From an uncultured Lachnospiraceae bacterium (GTDB taxonomy: Bacteria > Bacillota > Clostridia > Lachnospirales > Lachnospiraceae), in assembly GCA_910588535.1 (NCBI GenBank), contig CAJUOO010000103.1, forward strand, positions 1 through 6,495: a stretch of 6,495 nucleotides of DNA, in the 5' to 3' direction. Positions within the stretch are counted from its first letter, which is position 1; every line of letters begins with the position of its first letter. Position numbers and translations under genes: made by a program. This document shows positions 6,174 through 6,495 of this stretch, piece after piece. The notes beneath the pieces are model-generated. The model saw only the letters and a list, made by a program, of their open reading frames with translations. It did not search any database and had not been told where the DNA came from.

Positions 6174-6495
6174 GTTAATATGATCGTTGACTCGGCTGTC
6201 ATAACCTAATAAAACTTAACATTACAATATTTTTCAATACTTGTCCGATTCTGCGAAGAAAATAATAAAAATTCACCGGACTATTTTATCAGTTAGGCAA
6301 AACACGTTGTATCTCCGCCTATACAGGATTTACAAATAATTTTTGTTACCTTCTTTAAGAGAATTTGACGATCTGTGAATACAAACAACAAGATAAACAT
6401 AGAACTACAAGAACATGAAAAACCACAACATATCCGAAACATTCAATAAAGTAGTATAGCCCGTCCGCTGTTTTCCTCAAGGAACCTATTGAAAA
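6174..6495. other. AT-rich intergenic stretch with no gene seen
   Basis: No supported gene was found on either strand between the transporter operator and the window end. It holds a possible plus-strand promoter (TTGACT 6187-6192, 17 bases, TAAAAC 6210-6215), weak long-loop pairings such as GTCCG 6243-6247 with CGGAC 6277-6281, and the right copy of the 25-bp repeat. Minus-strand frames entering at 6495 end at stops at 6443-6445 and at about 6357-6359, but the short products (about 17 and 46 residues inside the window) are not recognised. One could be the tail of a gene lying outside. Confidence 0.6.
6454..6478 (-). repeat. Right copy of the 25-bp inverted repeat
   Basis: Read on the minus strand this is GAGGAAAACAGCGGAC, then G, then GGCTATAC, differing from 29-53 at only the one base between these blocks. 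The two copies point toward each other and enclose about 6.4 kb. Bases outside them (21-28 and 6479-6486) do not match, so there is no sign of a target duplication. In this copy only, TTGAGG (6480-6475), 16 bases and TATACT (6458-6453) resemble a promoter reading toward the transporter operon. Confidence 0.85.

Noticed and set aside
6375..6449. Plus-strand 24-codon frame starting at GTG 6375
   Set aside because: No ribosome binding site, a non-ATG start, very short, and no recognisable product.
6443..6494. Minus-strand open tail entering from the right edge, sharing EENSGxAI with the left-edge frame
   Set aside because: The shared residues simply reflect the 25-bp repeat. Other frames are open here too, so the coding frame cannot be chosen.

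Overview
The window looks like ordinary chromosome from a low- to moderate-GC Gram-positive bacterium of the class Clostridia, most likely a Lachnospiraceae member. Evidence: strong AGGAGG-type ribosome binding sites, sigma-A-type promoters, a purine pathway that uses a stand-alone AICAR transformylase plus a PurO-type IMP cyclohydrolase, a ZTP riboswitch, and a BceAB-type peptide-resistance ABC transporter. The taxonomic call is inference from gene content; no rRNA or other marker gene is present.

Left part (231-2316, minus strand): a two-gene purine operon, purO then purH, which together convert AICAR (ZMP) to IMP. It is preceded by a promoter and a convincing ZTP/ZMP (pfl-motif) riboswitch whose 3' part overlaps a terminator hairpin. 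The RNA therefore senses the substrate of the enzyme it controls. Two starts in the window were moved inward of the longest open frame on ribosome-binding-site evidence (purO and the ABC ATPase), and the permease start was moved by three codons.

Middle (2349-3259, plus strand): a solitary SUKH (SMI1/KNR4) protein gene, transcribed divergently from the purine operon from its own good promoter. It is followed by a perfect 12-bp hairpin that separates it from the convergent transporter operon.

Right part (3297-6173, minus strand): an ABC ATPase and a 10-TM FtsX-type permease in overlapping frames, closely resembling BceAB. Upstream lies a weak-(-35)/perfect-(-10) promoter preceded by a TTACA-N4-TGTAA operator of the BceR type and an extra half-site two helical turns downstream. 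The cognate two-component system is not in the window.

Edges: a 25-bp sequence near the left end (29-53) recurs with one mismatch in inverted orientation near the right end (6454-6478). Nothing in the annotated genes explains it, and it is the least ordinary feature here. I see no CRISPR array, tRNA, rRNA, recognisable transposase or prophage gene. No clearly novel multi-gene system is apparent.
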